Shown piece by piece: positions 8,516 to 12,840 of a stretch of 16,514 nt of DNA. Position numbers and translations under genes: made by a program. Positions within the stretch are counted from its first letter, which is position 1. The number at the start of each line of letters is the position of its first letter. Under the pieces are notes generated by a model, which was not told the origin of the DNA, made no database searches, and was given only the letters and a program-made list of their open reading frames with translations. Source of the DNA: Serpens sp035497635 (GTDB lineage: Bacteria; Pseudomonadota; Gammaproteobacteria; Pseudomonadales; Pseudomonadaceae); assembly GCA_035497635.1 (NCBI GenBank), contig DATJDB010000280.1, positions 1-16,514 on the forward strand, written 5' to 3'.

Positions 8516-8874
8516 ACGCCCCCCATGAACAGAGCAGTGTTTTCGGCGATGCGCTCGACTTGCCGGCGCAGTTTCGGGTTCTGAATCAGCAGCTCAACCA
8601 GCGCTGCGTCGTCGTGCGGAAGCGACGACTCGGAAACAAGCGATGCGGCCAGCACAGCTCGCCGGCGGCGGCGCTGCAGCTTGCGAAGGCTGGGCTCGGC
8701 CAACTCGGAGCCCTCCCGGATTGCGTCGGCCGTGATCTGGATGGCGCTACCTATGAACTCTTCGGAGAGAACAGAGCGAATGCGCATCCATTCCCGGTTA
8801 CCGGCTGGGTCGACCAGTTCAACGCGGATGCCTTCGCTTGCGCGGGTTTTAATGTGAAAGTCTTGCGGGCGCAT
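8512..8874 (-). CDS. Second tail assembly chaperone, upstream of tape measure
   Basis: A 120-aa protein. The chosen start is the ATG at 8874, preceded by CGGAG at seven bases; the upstream TTG at 8889 lies next to a terminator and is less likely. Sequence features: MRPQDFHIKTRASEGIRVEL at the N-terminus and DDAALVELLIQNPKLRRQVERI near the C-terminus. These align with the corresponding parts of the G-type chaperone at 14135-14527 (DFYTRERANQGERMPLAL; DAALAELLREAPYIADQVQR), so the two are distant paralogs or homologs. Such proteins bind the tape measure and recruit tube subunits. Its stop overlaps the tape measure ATG. Its last codons contain a G GGG GGC run that could also serve as the ribosome site for the tape measure gene. 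The role is inferred from similarity and position. Confidence 0.62.
   Translation of the reverse strand: MRPQDFHIKTRASEGIRVELVDPAGNREWMRIRSVLSEEFIGSAIQITADAIREGSELAEPSLRKLQRRRRRAVLAASLVSESSLPHDDAALVELLIQNPKLRRQVERIAENTALFMGGV
8518..8524 (-). other. GGGGGGC run at chaperone/tape measure junction, possible slippery site
   Basis: In the chaperone frame the bases read ATG GGG GGC GTA TGA, so the heptamer is G GGG GGC, the X XXY YYZ form. A -1 shift there would continue CGT ATG AGC, that is, directly into the tape measure frame, giving a chaperone-tape measure fusion. The same G run lies five bases before the tape measure ATG and can simply be its ribosome site. Which role applies cannot be told from sequence. 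Confidence 0.3.
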
Positions 8875-8889
8875 GTTTTCTCCGGGCAA

Positions 8890-8917
8890 TAAAAAACCCC
8901 GCCGAGGCGGGGTTCTC
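8890..8917 (-). terminator. Intrinsic terminator after lipoprotein gene, just before chaperone ribosome site
   Basis: A near-perfect hairpin, AACCCCGCC pairing with GGCGGGGTT (8895-8914), is followed on the minus strand by six T. It ends the lipoprotein gene (stop at 8935). The T run finishes about eight bases before the ribosome site of the chaperone gene, so transcripts for the tape measure cannot begin in between and must read through. Confidence 0.85.
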
Positions 8918-8934
8918 TAAATCTAAGTTCTAAC

Positions 8935-9648
8935 TTATTGAATTCGCTGGACGGCCCACTGCAGATACGATCGGACCTCCTCAACGCCGAACAGCGTAAA
9001 GACTTGGTCCTTGTTCCTCTTGCTCGGCCATTCCTGATAACGCGTCACGATCTGCGTTCCGTTCTTCATCCTGGCGAGTAGCGCCTTGCTTTGTGTTGCA
9101 TCGAACTGAATGCGCGCATCGGCTTCCAATGGAGTTGCAGTCCCTACTTTCACAGCCACTTTGCTTCCGGGGTAGTGGTTTACGCCTAGGGCGATCAGCT
9201 CGCTTCCGTCAGGGTAGGCAAAGATTCCGAACTCTCGGGTGATTGCATAGCAGCTCACCTTTTCGGTCATCGCGTCCTTATCGCATTTAACGCTCCAGTT
9301 TGTTGCCCGCTCTGAACTTTTCAGATCGTTACCCGGAGCGCCTGCAAATGATCCACTGCCATCGGAGTAATAGAACCTGTACTTAACCCCGCTGACTTCT
9401 CCCTGCTCAATCTTGCTGACTCGAATCTTGGTCAAGAGATCAAGCTCCTGAAGGCTAACCGTTCCGCCCTTGCTGAATGGTGTATCGCTCGACACCAGAT
9501 TAGGAACAACCTCTCTCGGCAATTCTTGCTTCACGGGCGCAGTCGGCGCTGGGGCGGCAGCGGCCGCAGGAGCAGTTTGCGCGGCGCCGTACTGCCCAGC
9601 GCATCCAGTCAGCGCCACAAGCAGGGCGGCAGCAATCGCAATTCGCAT
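8935..9648 (-). CDS. Predicted lipoprotein (prophage accessory gene)
   Basis: A 237-aa protein with the ATG at 9648 and a strong ribosome site (GGAGGAAATACC). The N-terminus MRIAIAAALLVALTGCAGQ is a lipoprotein signal peptide; the lipobox is L-T-G-C with cysteine 16. An Ala/Pro linker follows to about residue 40. The mature part has a motif of the type W-S-V-K-C-D ... S-C-Y-A, two cysteines about ten residues apart that may form a disulfide bridge, and a GIFAYPDGSELIALG segment. The pattern is reminiscent of IalB-like periplasmic proteins but I do not claim that family. It has its own terminator, sits in the regulatory block of the prophage and has slightly lower GC than the tail genes. It may be expressed in the lysogen and change the cell envelope, for example to exclude other phages; this is inference. 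Confidence 0.75.
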   Translation of the reverse strand: MRIAIAAALLVALTGCAGQYGAAQTAPAAAAAPAPTAPVKQELPREVVPNLVSSDTPFSKGGTVSLQELDLLTKIRVSKIEQGEVSGVKYRFYYSDGSGSFAGAPGNDLKSSERATNWSVKCDKDAMTEKVSCYAITREFGIFAYPDGSELIALGVNHYPGSKVAVKVGTATPLEADARIQFDATQSKALLARMKNGTQIVTRYQEWPSKRNKDQVFTLFGVEEVRSYLQWAVQRIQ

Positions 9649-9698
9649 GGTATTTCCTCCGTTGAAAACCCGGAGGCTACCAAAACGCCATCACCAAT

Positions 9699-9717
9699 GC
9701 CCAGCTCTAGGCTGGGC
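9699..9717 (-). repeat. Hairpin between KilA-N gene and lipoprotein gene
   Basis: GCCCAGC and GCTGGGC form a 7-bp stem with a 5-base loop, 19 bases after the KilA-N stop codon. It may be a weak terminator or a processing site. No T run follows on the minus strand, so I do not call it an intrinsic terminator. The remaining bases up to the lipoprotein ribosome site hold no convincing promoter. Confidence 0.45.
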
Positions 9718-9735
9718 TCGTGCTTTCGGAGCGGG

Positions 9736-10554
9736 TTACACCTTGCCGTCAGGCCGCTTGGGCAGATCGGCGCGGAGCTTCTCAGCCAGGCGTTTGAGCA
9801 TTTCCAAGACCGACTCCTTCCAGAGGATCTGCTGCACCGGCTTGCCGTCGCTGTGCTTCTTCGGCGTGTCGACGATCACCGCGAAGGGCTTGCCGTCCGG
9901 CAGCAGCTCCCAGCGCTTCTTGCCCTTGGCGTACTCGAAGTGGCGTTGCAGGCCGCACTGCTCCAGCAGCTTGTTCATGTCGCGGGCGTTCATGCTGAAC
10001 TTGGCGCCCAGCTCGGTCGGCGTGTAGTTCAGCTCCTGGGCTTCGTTGGTCAGGCGCTGGATGCCGGCCAGCTCCAGAACGTCGATGCCCAGGGTTTCCT
10101 TGACCATGCGGTTTGCGCTGAGCGTGGCCTGATTTCCGGCCAGGCCAAGGCTTTCGGAGAGGCGCTTGGCTGCCTCGAAGTTGTCGGCGGCCACCGGCAG
10201 GCGGCGCTCCACCGGGATGGCCGAGTCGTTGGCGGCCGGCCGGGTTGCAGCTTCGAACGTTCGGATCACCTCCAGATGAAAGCGCGGCGACACCCACATG
10301 GCGTAGGCGTAGATCAGCTCTTTGCAGGCATAGGTTCCACCGTAGCGCCCCGCCTTCGAGGCCGTCGGGCTGTAACTCTTCTCCGGGGAAGAGTTAGCGA
10401 TGGCCTCCTCCAGCTCCATGGTTTCAGGGCGTTTCATGAAGAACGCCGGCTGATGACGATTCTCCCCGCCAGCAGCGCGGTGGAAATCGTTCAGGCTGAA
10501 GCGCCCATCCTGGTCCTGCTTGATCTCGGTTCCCGCAATCGTCAGCGCGCTCAT
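9736..10554 (-). CDS. KilA-N domain antirepressor-type protein
   Basis: A 272-aa protein starting at the ATG at 10554, overlapping the Ant stop by four bases (GCATGA), so probably translated by coupling. Residues 1-105 match a KilA-N domain: GRFSLNDFHRAAGGENRHQP, FFMKRPETMELEEAI, SKAGRYGGTYACKELIYAYA and MWVSPRFHLEVIRTFE. Residues about 165-215 look like a helix-turn-helix region (YTPTELGAKFSMNARDMNKL LEQCG), and the C-terminus is basic (KRLAEKLRADLPKRPDGKV). KilA-N proteins occur in phage immunity and antirepression loci, often beside AntA or BRO domain genes. Here it is the third gene of an arc-ant-kilA operon. It probably binds DNA or repressor; the target is unknown. The N-terminal domain assignment is confident, the biological role moderate. 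Confidence 0.85.
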   Translation of the reverse strand: MSALTIAGTEIKQDQDGRFSLNDFHRAAGGENRHQPAFFMKRPETMELEEAIANSSPEKSYSPTASKAGRYGGTYACKELIYAYAMWVSPRFHLEVIRTFEAATRPAANDSAIPVERRLPVAADNFEAAKRLSESLGLAGNQATLSANRMVKETLGIDVLELAGIQRLTNEAQELNYTPTELGAKFSMNARDMNKLLEQCGLQRHFEYAKGKKRWELLPDGKPFAVIVDTPKKHSDGKPVQQILWKESVLEMLKRLAEKLRADLPKRPDGKV

Positions 10555-11552
10555 GCCACCATCCTCCCCTCGCCCTTCACCTGCTGACCTTTCACTTCCG
10601 GGTACACCTGCAACCGCCGGCGGTCACCCTCGAAGTTGTCGAAGGCATTCTTGATGCTCCCGGCCATCAGGCGGACGGTGATGTCCATCTGGCGCAGCAT
10701 GTTCTGGTAGCTGCGGAACTCGTAGTAGGCACCGTCGACGCAGTGGCCGGCGGCGGCCAGCTTGTCCAGCAGCTCAAGGCAGGGCGAATACTTGCTCAGC
10801 AGCAGGTCGCCATAGCCGACAACCAGGTCGGAGCTGTTCGGGTTGTCCTGGCGGAACTGGTGCGGGTTGCGCGCCTTCCATTCCTCGATCGGGAAGTGGA
10901 TTTCCGGGCGGGCCGGCTCCTTGCCCAGCCACTCGCCTTCCCAGGCGTAGGCCTCAACGAACTGGCAGGCATCACCGAATTCAACCTGTGGAATGTCGCG
11001 GTACTGAGCCACCTGGTGCCGCGCCTTGAGCTGCCACCACAGTTCGCAGTAGCCGGCACGATGCTTGTCCTTCGGCAGCATGGCGACCTTCGCGTGGACC
11101 TTACCGGCCAGCTCCAGCTGCTGCTGCGGGTTCAGCGTGCGGCGCAGAATGTCGTCAGCGGCTTCCGGGGCCAGTTTGCGCAGGGCCTTTTCGCACTGGA
11201 TGAAGTAGCGGCGGATGCGCTGGCCGATCTCAGTGCGCTCAACCATGGCCAGCTCCTTGGCCATATCGATGGTCACGTCATATTCACGCGAGCGGCGGTC
11301 TCCGCCCCGTCCTTTGGTTACTTTTCCACGAGTAACCAACGTGAAGTCGACATCCTCAACGAAGCCGTACTCAGTGATGCGACGTGCGATCCAGTCGTTG
11401 AAGCGCGAGCGCACCTTGAGGCAAATGTGGATGTCACGGGCATTGCACAGCTGCACGATTTCGCCGGCCAGTTCACCGATGCGAACAGGAATCAGCGTGG
11501 CGAAGGACATGCCGCTGTTGTTTTCTGCGTGGATTGCGATAGCATTGGCCAT
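10551..11552 (-). CDS. ant: AntA/AntB-type antirepressor
   Basis: A 333-aa protein. The chosen start is the ATG at 11552, with AGGAAG (11561-11566) upstream. An in-frame GTG at 11672, inside the arc-like gene and preceded by GAGGAGG, would add 40 residues and is a possible alternative. Residues about 40-115 match AntA/AntB (NARDIHICLKVRSRFNDWIA, RRITEYGFVEDVDFTL, then REYDVTIDMAKELAMVERTE and IGQRIRRYFIQCEKAL). Residues about 145-203 resemble ORF6C (ELWWQLKARHQVAQYRDIP followed by EFGDACQFVEAYA). Such proteins bind and inactivate phage repressors, releasing lytic growth. It follows an Arc-like gene, as ant does in P22, and a probable antisense RNA covers its ribosome site. It is coupled to the KilA-N gene. 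The gene name is used for role and position; sequence homology to P22 ant is not claimed. Confidence 0.85.
   Translation of the reverse strand: MANAIAIHAENNSGMSFATLIPVRIGELAGEIVQLCNARDIHICLKVRSRFNDWIARRITEYGFVEDVDFTLVTRGKVTKGRGGDRRSREYDVTIDMAKELAMVERTEIGQRIRRYFIQCEKALRKLAPEAADDILRRTLNPQQQLELAGKVHAKVAMLPKDKHRAGYCELWWQLKARHQVAQYRDIPQVEFGDACQFVEAYAWEGEWLGKEPARPEIHFPIEEWKARNPHQFRQDNPNSSDLVVGYGDLLLSKYSPCLELLDKLAAAGHCVDGAYYEFRSYQNMLRQMDITVRLMAGSIKNAFDNFEGDRRRLQVYPEVKGQQVKGEGRMVA
11518..11545 (+). promoter_or_regulatory. Candidate promoter for antisense RNA (Psar-like)
   Basis: Plus strand, inside the first codons of ant: TTGTTT (11518-11523), 16 bases, TAGCAT (11540-11545). Each hexamer matches the sigma-70 consensus only partly (four of six for the -10). 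Transcription would start near 11552, at the ant start codon, and run against ant toward the terminator ending at 11633. It is supported mainly by the strong terminator downstream. Confidence 0.4.
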
Positions 11553-11633
11553 GACGTTTTCTTCCTGGTAGTTGATTACGTTGCTCTTCCCCAAGGCCCT
11601 GACGACTCTCACCTCGTCGGGGCTTTGTCTTTT
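11552..11633 (+). ncRNA. Predicted sar-like antisense RNA against ant
   Basis: A plus-strand RNA of about 80 bases is predicted from a weak promoter at 11518-11545 to an intrinsic terminator ending at 11633. It would be complementary to the ant start, its ribosome site (11561-11566) and nearly all of the 80-base gap between the arc-like stop (11633) and ant. Phage P22 has an antisense RNA, sar (about 69 bases), in exactly this arc-ant gap that blocks ant translation. The end is well supported: a fully paired 10-bp stem with a U-rich tail. The start is inferred. Confidence 0.55.
11596..11633 (+). terminator. Plus-strand intrinsic terminator in the arc-ant gap
   Basis: GCCCTGACGA (11596-11605) pairs with TCGTCGGGGC (11614-11623) across an 8-base loop, followed by TTTGTCTTTT. 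In the plus-strand RNA all ten pairs form, one as G-U; in the minus-strand RNA that position becomes a C-A mismatch. The T tract is also on the plus side only. So the structure serves plus-strand transcription, although no plus-strand protein gene ends here. Confidence 0.8.
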
Positions 11634-11806
11634 CAGGCTGTCGCCTGCTTCTGCTGCATCATTTCTCGCCACTTCAAACCCTCCTCAATCAGTAAGCCCA
11701 GCTCGGCATTCAAGCTGCGGCGGTTTTTCTGCGCCTCATCGCCAGCCTTCTGCTTGACCTCCGGGTCAAGGCGCAGGCCAAAGGGGTTAATTTTCCGTAC
11801 CTTCAT
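11633..11806 (-). CDS. arc: Arc-like ribbon-helix-helix repressor
   Basis: A 57-aa protein from the ATG at 11806, with AGGAGGG upstream. It begins MKVRKINPFGLRLDPEVKQK and has the Arc pattern: a beta strand (NPFGLRL) that would insert in the major groove, helix A, the turn NRRSLNAEL (compare NGRSVNSEI in P22 Arc, 53 aa), and helix B. It should bind DNA as a dimer of dimers and repress the operon arc-ant-kilA from the operators just upstream. The N-terminal 8-10 residues closely match those of the divergent protein at 11891 (INPFGLRL in both), so the two arose by duplication or share a family. Its coding end overlaps a GTG and ribosome site that could start an extended Ant. The symbol reflects role and position. 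Confidence 0.88.
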   Translation of the reverse strand: MKVRKINPFGLRLDPEVKQKAGDEAQKNRRSLNAELGLLIEEGLKWREMMQQKQATA

Positions 11807-11825
11807 GATGCCCTCCTATGTGACT

Positions 11826-11834
11826 ACACGGTGT
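11826..11834. promoter_or_regulatory. Operator half of repeated ACACGGTGT, site 1
   Basis: ACACGGTGT, within the 11-base near-palindrome TACACGGTGTA (11825-11835). An identical 9-mer recurs 16 bases away. It lies just downstream of the proposed -10 of the arc-ant promoter. Ribbon-helix-helix repressors bind such short inverted sites; the P22 Mnt operator also has CACGGTG at its centre, as far as I recall. Confidence 0.6.
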
Positions 11835-11835
11835 A

Positions 11836-11863
11836 ACGGTAACACGGTGTGTCTATGTGTCAA
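11836..11863 (-). promoter_or_regulatory. Promoter of the arc-ant-kilA operon (Pant-like)
   Basis: Minus strand: a perfect TTGACA (11863-11858), 16 bases, then TACCGT (11841-11836), a weaker -10. An operator-like site lies in the spacer and another just downstream. The start of transcription would be about 30 bases before the arc-like ATG at 11806, giving a leader with a good ribosome site. Confidence 0.6.
11842..11850. promoter_or_regulatory. Operator half of repeated ACACGGTGT, site 2
   Basis: The second exact ACACGGTGT, located in the spacer between the -35 and -10 of the arc-ant promoter. Binding here would directly block RNA polymerase. The 16-base spacing to site 1 is about one and a half helical turns. 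Confidence 0.6.
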
Positions 11864-11876
11864 CGCCTTTTGTGAT

Positions 11877-11887
11877 TACAGTGTGTA
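11877..11887. promoter_or_regulatory. Operator-like site 3 and weak -10 of the mnt-like gene
   Basis: TACAGTGTGTA has outer half-sites TACA and TGTA like site 1, but a different centre. The same bases contain TACAGT (11877-11882), a fair plus-strand -10 that would start transcription close to the ATG at 11891. Binding here could autoregulate the mnt-like gene. No convincing -35 is visible. Confidence 0.35.
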
Positions 11888-11890
11888 GCT

Positions 11891-12292
11891 ATGAAACCAG
11901 ACGAACCCATGCGGAACATCAACCCCTTCGGTCTGCGCCTTCAGCCTGACCTGAAAGCCAAGCTCGAAGCGGCTGCCAAGCAGAACAAGCGCTCCCTAAA
12001 CGCTGAGATTTCGGCCCGCCTCGAAGACAGCCTCATCCCCCGCTCCATGGACGACATCGAGCGCGACAGCCTATCCAAGCTAGAACGCGAACTCGCCGAC
12101 CTGAGCATCGAGAGCTTCAAGCTGACCCACGAGATGAACTCCCTCCAGGCGATGCTGGCCAAGACCAGCGAAAGCGATGCTCGCCCGCTGCGGGAGCGCC
12201 TGGCAGAGCTCGCCCCGCAGATCGCCCGTCTCGAAGCGCACAAGCACCAGCGCCTACAGGCTGTCGCCGCGATCAAGCACTTCCAGAAGTAG
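11891..12292 (+). CDS. mnt: Mnt-like ribbon-helix-helix repressor with long coiled coil
   Basis: A 133-aa protein and the only clear plus-strand gene. Start ATG at 11891; an internal ATG at 11909 aligns better with the start of the Arc-like protein (MRNINPFGLRL against MKVRKINPFGLRL). Neither has a recognisable ribosome site. Residues 7-50 form the ribbon-helix-helix domain (NPFGLRLQPDLKAKLEAAAK; NKRSLNAEISARLEDSL). Residues about 52-133 form long charged helices (RDSLSKLERELADLSIES; RERLAELAPQIARLEAHK), likely an antiparallel coiled coil for oligomerisation. P22 Mnt, 82 aa, also has a C-terminal coil for tetramers, but shorter. It should repress ant in the lysogen from the shared operator region, and may control itself. 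Terminator follows at 12312. The name reflects layout and fold. Confidence 0.85.
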   Translation: MKPDEPMRNINPFGLRLQPDLKAKLEAAAKQNKRSLNAEISARLEDSLIPRSMDDIERDSLSKLERELADLSIESFKLTHEMNSLQAMLAKTSESDARPLRERLAELAPQIARLEAHKHQRLQAVAAIKHFQK

Positions 12293-12311
12293 CTTTCACA
12301 CGATTATTAAG

Positions 12312-12350
12312 CGCCTCCCGAGGATTCAACCCCGAGGCGAAACTTTTTTT
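12312..12350 (+). terminator. Terminator of the mnt-like gene
   Basis: CGCCTC (12312-12317) pairs with GAGGCG (12334-12339), followed by AAAC and seven T, 20 bases after the mnt-like stop codon. The loop of 16 bases contains further pairing possibilities (CCCGAGG with CCCCGAG partners). Confidence 0.75.
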
Positions 12351-12358
12351 CAGCCATG

Positions 12359-12383
12359 AAAAAACCCGCCGAAGCGGGTTTGT
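12359..12383 (-). terminator. Minus-strand terminator facing the mnt-like gene
   Basis: AACCCGC (12363-12369) pairs with GCGGGTT (12374-12380) over a CGAA loop; on the minus strand six T follow. It would stop transcription from the HEPN operon or from late genes before it enters the mnt-like gene antisense. Confidence 0.75.
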
Positions 12384-12404
12384 GTCGGCGGCCAGCGCCA
12401 GAAA

Positions 12405-12430
12405 CAGAAAGCCCCGCAGGGGCGGGGCTT
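12405..12430 (-). terminator. Terminator directly after the HEPN gene
   Basis: AAGCCCCGC (12409-12417) pairs with GCGGGGCTT (12422-12430) over a 4-base loop; the minus strand continues TTTCTGTTT. It lies 17 bases beyond the stop of the HEPN gene and, with the next hairpin, forms a double terminator. Confidence 0.75.
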
Positions 12431-12447
12431 GGGGAATGGCAAGGCGG

Positions 12448-12840
12448 TTATTTCACATTGGCCAAACGAGACTCACGCAAACGCATCAGCTCTTGAATCA
12501 ACCTCTGGCATCCTTGGATGTGCTTCTGCGCGTCTGGCGTGGAAATTGTTTGCTCGATTTTATAATCTGCGTCTGCCCGCATTTTCTTAAGAGCAGCAAG
12601 ACGGTCTCCAATTATTTTGTGCCGCTTCCCTGCCGACGAGAATCGCGCAACGAGCTGCTGATGAGAACCCGTATTCGACCTAACGATTTCCAAATCCGAA
12701 TCATCTGCAAAACTTAGGGCCTCATGATATGCAGCATAATAAGCACGATTAATGGCCGCCCTTCTATGCGCCTCAGACACCTTTCCGTCGCCGAGCAGAG
12801 AGGATGCAAGAGCCATAAAATCTTCAGCTTCAGATGGCAC
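12448..12840 (-). CDS. HEPN-domain protein (second gene of accessory cassette)
   Basis: A 130-aa protein starting with GTG at 12840, overlapping the previous stop by one base (TAGTG), with GGAGG about eight bases upstream; expression is surely coupled. It fits the PF05168-type HEPN pattern: RRAAINRAYYAAYHEALSFA (26-45), GSHQQLVARF (58-67), and RADADYKI (88-95), where many family members have R-x-x-A-D-Y. It also shows R-x6-H (Arg32, His39), compatible with the R-x4-6-H motif of HEPN ribonucleases. However, in known toxins that motif is usually in a later helix. HEPN proteins of this kind act in toxin-antitoxin, abortive infection and tRNA- or mRNA-cleaving defence systems. The usual partner, a minimal nucleotidyltransferase, is absent; here the partner is the 265-aa helical protein. 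Local GC is low (a counted line is 42%). Enzyme activity is unproven. Confidence 0.72.
   Translation of the reverse strand: MPSEAEDFMALASSLLGDGKVSEAHRRAAINRAYYAAYHEALSFADDSDLEIVRSNTGSHQQLVARFSSAGKRHKIIGDRLAALKKMRADADYKIEQTISTPDAQKHIQGCQRLIQELMRLRESRLANVK

Noticed and set aside
11553..11680. c4-type antisense RNA as in phage P1 upstream of ant
   Set aside because: c4 is made on the same strand as ant. The hairpin here pairs fully and has its T run only on the opposite strand, which fits a sar-type RNA better.
9526..11888. Two long plus-strand open frames opposite the lipoprotein start, KilA-N and Ant genes
   Set aside because: The minus-strand proteins have recognised domains and good ribosome sites; the plus frames do not. 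They reflect high GC content.
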